Shown here: positions 22,665-24,790 of the stretch, piece by piece
Position numbering within the stretch: position 1 is the first letter of the stretch
How the letters are laid out: every line of letters starts with the position of its first letter
Source: a virus
DNA: 24,790 nt
Strand: one strand, 5' to 3'
Virus record (IMG/VR): IMGVR_UViG_3300036785_000428
Coordinates: 1-24,790 of that record
Notes under the pieces: generated by a model
Told to the model about the DNA's origin: nothing
The model's database searches: none
The model's input: the letters and a program-made list of their open reading frames with translations, nothing else
Translations under genes and position numbers: made by a program

Positions 22665-24563
22665 ATGTTTTCCCCCCTCGGCGCACTCGGAGCACTCGGC
22701 GGCGGCGCCATGACGGGCGCCGAGACCGGGTTCGACCTGTACCAGAAGCTGCAGGACGCCGAGAGCAACCGGATCGCCATGCAGATGCTCAGCGGTGTCG
22801 GTGGCATGGGTGGCTTGGGCGGCGGCTATGGTGGGGCCACAGCCCCCTCCGGTCCGCCCCCGCCACCGACTGCCGGCCCGATGTCCACGCCCTCGGCTGC
22901 TGCGCTTGCGCGCGGGCTCCCTTCGGTACAGGGCTCGCCCATGATGGGTCCGGGCGGAACCATGATGCCGGGAGGACCCATGGCCGGCGGCATGGTGCAG
23001 CCGCAGGCGCCCGGTCAAGGCCTGCCGCCTGGAATGATGGACCCGTCCGCCATGAGTGCCCAGCAGGGTCCTATGGGCGGTGCACCCATGGGTGGTGGCG
23101 CAGGGGGGCCGCAGATGACCGGCTCGATGCCCATGTTGCCGCAGCAGATGCAGCCGACGGCGCAGGCGCCGCGCATGAGCGTACAGCCGGCGCCGCTCGC
23201 TGCTGCACGTGAGCGGGCGCGCCAGGAGCTGGAGAGCACGCCGGGGCTGCTGCGCCGGGTGGACGAGCTAACCACTGCCGAGGTGGGCAAGGATCCGCGG
23301 GCGCGGCAGATGTTCATGGAAGACATCATCAACGCTTCCGCGGCAGAGAACGTGCCGCTTTCGGCGGTGCTGGAAAACAGGAAATATTTTCCGGAGGAAA
23401 CCTATGCCCGTGCCCGGCGCGAGGGGCCTGCAGGGATGGGCGTGACGCCGGCCATGTTCGATCCGATCAACCCGTCCAACCTGACCAATTTTGGCACCGG
23501 CAATGCCTCGTTCAATCCGAAGACAGGGCGCTGGGTCGGGTTTCAGAAGGGGCCGCAGACCGCGTTCTATCGCGGCGAAGAGCACGGCATCGAACGGCCC
23601 CATCTGCCGTGGGCACGCGCGCATGGTTACGCCGGCCCCGACACCACTGCGCTCGGTCCGCGCGGACCACAGGGCCCGGGCGGGCCGACGGGCGACATCG
23701 GCACGCTCAAGCCGGAAGACATCATGCGCTCACAGCAGACCGGCTACGGTCCGCTCGACGTTGGGCAGATGGCGCGCCGGATCGAGCAGACGTCGCCCAA
23801 CGCTTCGCCCATGGCCAAGTTCAAGGCCATGCAGAAGGTCGCGCAGCTGATGAACCAGAACGGGCAGCAGCAGCTTCAGCAGCTGCATTGGATGATACAG
23901 AACGAGCAGCGCGAGCGCTTCCACGCGGACACGGAGCGCAAGGCCGATGAGCGTGCGGGCCGCGCGCAGGAAGGTCTCGACCTCCGCGAGCGCACGCAGC
24001 TGCGCAACAGTCAATACGTCAAAACTCAGGAACGGCAGCTCAACAAGGCGGCGGACAATCTGACTGCGACCGATCTGCGGGTGGAGAAGATCAAGGGTCA
24101 TATCGCCGCGCTTGAGCCGGTCCTGCGGCAAGTGCAGATCACCGGCAACACCACGGTCGACACTTGGCTGCAGGAGGCGCGCAGCAAGCTGGGCTGGAGC
24201 GAGCCAATCTATCAGCAGTACAAGACCCAGCTGAACAATCTGGTAACCGAGATGGCGGCCCTGAACCAGCAGTCGCTGGGCTCGCTCACAGTAAGCGCGC
24301 GCGAGGACGCCAAGCAGATGGCCCACGGCGTGATGACGCCGGGGATCTTGAAAGCGATGGGAGAGGCGGTAAGGATCGAGAGTGGGGTGACGCGCAGCTC
24401 GATCAAAAAGATTGTCGACAAGCATCAGAACAACATCAATCACTACATGCGCTCGAAGGGTGAGATCCCGGAAGAGCCGAAAGAGGAGGAGGCAGCGGCG
24501 GCGCCGGCAGCTGCAGCTCCTGCAGTGCGCAAATACAACCCTGACACCGGGAAGATCGAGTAA
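22665..24563 (+). CDS. Second large ejection-like / internal virion protein
   Basis: A 632-residue protein following the previous stop by one base. Residues 1-190 are low-complexity Gly/Pro/Met-rich after a short GALGALGGGAMTGAETGFDL start. Residues about 195-260 are helical (RARQELESTPGLLRRVDELT; DPRARQMFMEDIINASAAEN). Near residues 325-345 is a short collagen-like run (GPRGPQGPGGPTGD). From about 375 it is long-helical and Gln-rich (MAKFKAMQKVAQLMNQNGQQ; RTQLRNSQYVKTQERQLNKA), ending in a charged Ala/Pro tail. Its place and helical C-terminal half parallel the 423-residue protein at 7352. It has no signal peptide or enzyme motif. The next gene starts in a TAATG overlap. Confidence 0.6.
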   Translation: MFSPLGALGALGGGAMTGAETGFDLYQKLQDAESNRIAMQMLSGVGGMGGLGGGYGGATAPSGPPPPPTAGPMSTPSAAALARGLPSVQGSPMMGPGGTMMPGGPMAGGMVQPQAPGQGLPPGMMDPSAMSAQQGPMGGAPMGGGAGGPQMTGSMPMLPQQMQPTAQAPRMSVQPAPLAAARERARQELESTPGLLRRVDELTTAEVGKDPRARQMFMEDIINASAAENVPLSAVLENRKYFPEETYARARREGPAGMGVTPAMFDPINPSNLTNFGTGNASFNPKTGRWVGFQKGPQTAFYRGEEHGIERPHLPWARAHGYAGPDTTALGPRGPQGPGGPTGDIGTLKPEDIMRSQQTGYGPLDVGQMARRIEQTSPNASPMAKFKAMQKVAQLMNQNGQQQLQQLHWMIQNEQRERFHADTERKADERAGRAQEGLDLRERTQLRNSQYVKTQERQLNKAADNLTATDLRVEKIKGHIAALEPVLRQVQITGNTTVDTWLQEARSKLGWSEPIYQQYKTQLNNLVTEMAALNQQSLGSLTVSAREDAKQMAHGVMTPGILKAMGEAVRIESGVTRSSIKKIVDKHQNNINHYMRSKGEIPEEPKEEEAAAAPAAAAPAVRKYNPDTGKIE

Positions 24564-24790
24564 TGCCCGCGCAGACCATCGACGTTCCGGGGCATGGTCT
24601 GGTCGAATTTCCCGAAGGCATGGACGACGCGGCCATCGTCAAGGCCATCAAGGGGCTTGACGCACCTGCGCAAGGCGGGGGGTCGCCGGTGCATGACTTT
24701 TTCTTTGGAGGCTCCACCGGTGCCGGCGGGTCGTTTGCCCGTGCCACCCAGAACCTTCCCGGCAGCGCAGAAGGCGTCGCCACCGGCTTG
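24563..24790 (+). CDS. N-terminus of a third ejection-like protein (partial)
   Basis: Only 76 codons are present; the frame runs off the window end. It begins at ATG 24563, overlapping the preceding TAA (TAATG). The start, PAQTIDVPGHGLVEFPEGMD followed by DAAIVKAIKGL, is a motif that I know from the N-termini of large phage internal virion proteins. It is followed by a Gly-rich stretch (HDFFFGGSTGAGGSFARAT) like the membrane-active segments of the protein at 8610. By order it would be the gp16-like member of the second set. Length and C-terminal domains cannot be judged. Confidence 0.65.
   Translation, partial: MPAQTIDVPGHGLVEFPEGMDDAAIVKAIKGLDAPAQGGGSPVHDFFFGGSTGAGGSFARATQNLPGSAEGVATGL

Noticed and set aside
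23640-23700. Collagen-like fibre domain in the 632-residue protein
   Set aside because: Only a few G-x-y triplets are present, too short for a collagen triple helix, and the surroundings are of internal-protein type.

Overview
The window is a dense block of virion-structure and lysis genes from a tailed phage or prophage. The layout is podovirus-like and close to the P22 gene order. Base composition is about 60% G+C in lines I counted by hand, and most neighbouring genes abut or overlap by a few bases (ATGA, GTGA and TAATG junctions). Both fit a phage of a GC-rich Gram-negative host, possibly an alphaproteobacterium; that host is inference. I see no integrase, repressor, replication gene, terminase, complete portal, tRNA, IS element or CRISPR array, so the window cannot tell lytic phage from prophage. 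Family calls come from reading the translations, not from searches.

Layout. 1-1166 holds the tail end of an unknown gene, a small Gly/Pro/Met-rich protein, one gene on the opposite strand (a conserved-looking HE..E protein) and a small helical protein. 1156-4664 is the head module: scaffold-like protein, a 178-base non-coding leader rich in inverted repeats, an N4-gp56-type major capsid protein, a probable decoration protein, an acidic-tailed protein and a gp4-like adaptor candidate. 4675-10730 is a first tail and DNA-ejection module: a gp10-like tail hub, a 50-residue gene, then three proteins in the order and approximate sizes of the P22 ejection proteins gp7, gp20 and gp16. 10727-16800 encodes the adsorption apparatus: a tail-collar fibre, a small beta-rich protein, a 1182-residue fibre with two glycine-rich domains and five NFLRADG cassettes, a lectin-like protein in distinctly AT-richer DNA, and an 88-residue protein. 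16826-18630 is lysis: a three-domain endolysin and a one-TM holin-like protein.

From 18627 the plan starts again. There is a second large hub-like protein, a second collar protein (this one with an export signal peptide), a small His-rich protein, and a second set of Gln/Ala/Gly-rich ejection-like proteins that runs off the window at 24790. The first module is a complete P22-like portal-to-ejectosome set, so this second, more GC-rich hub, collar and ejection set is the most unusual feature. It could be a second cell-entry machine, an imported module, or an ancient duplication.

Other points of interest are the multi-hairpin leader before the capsid gene, a perfect 12-bp hairpin over the lipobox codons of the second collar gene, an FCCH-like domain inserted in the first hub protein, and the possible second catalytic domain of the endolysin.
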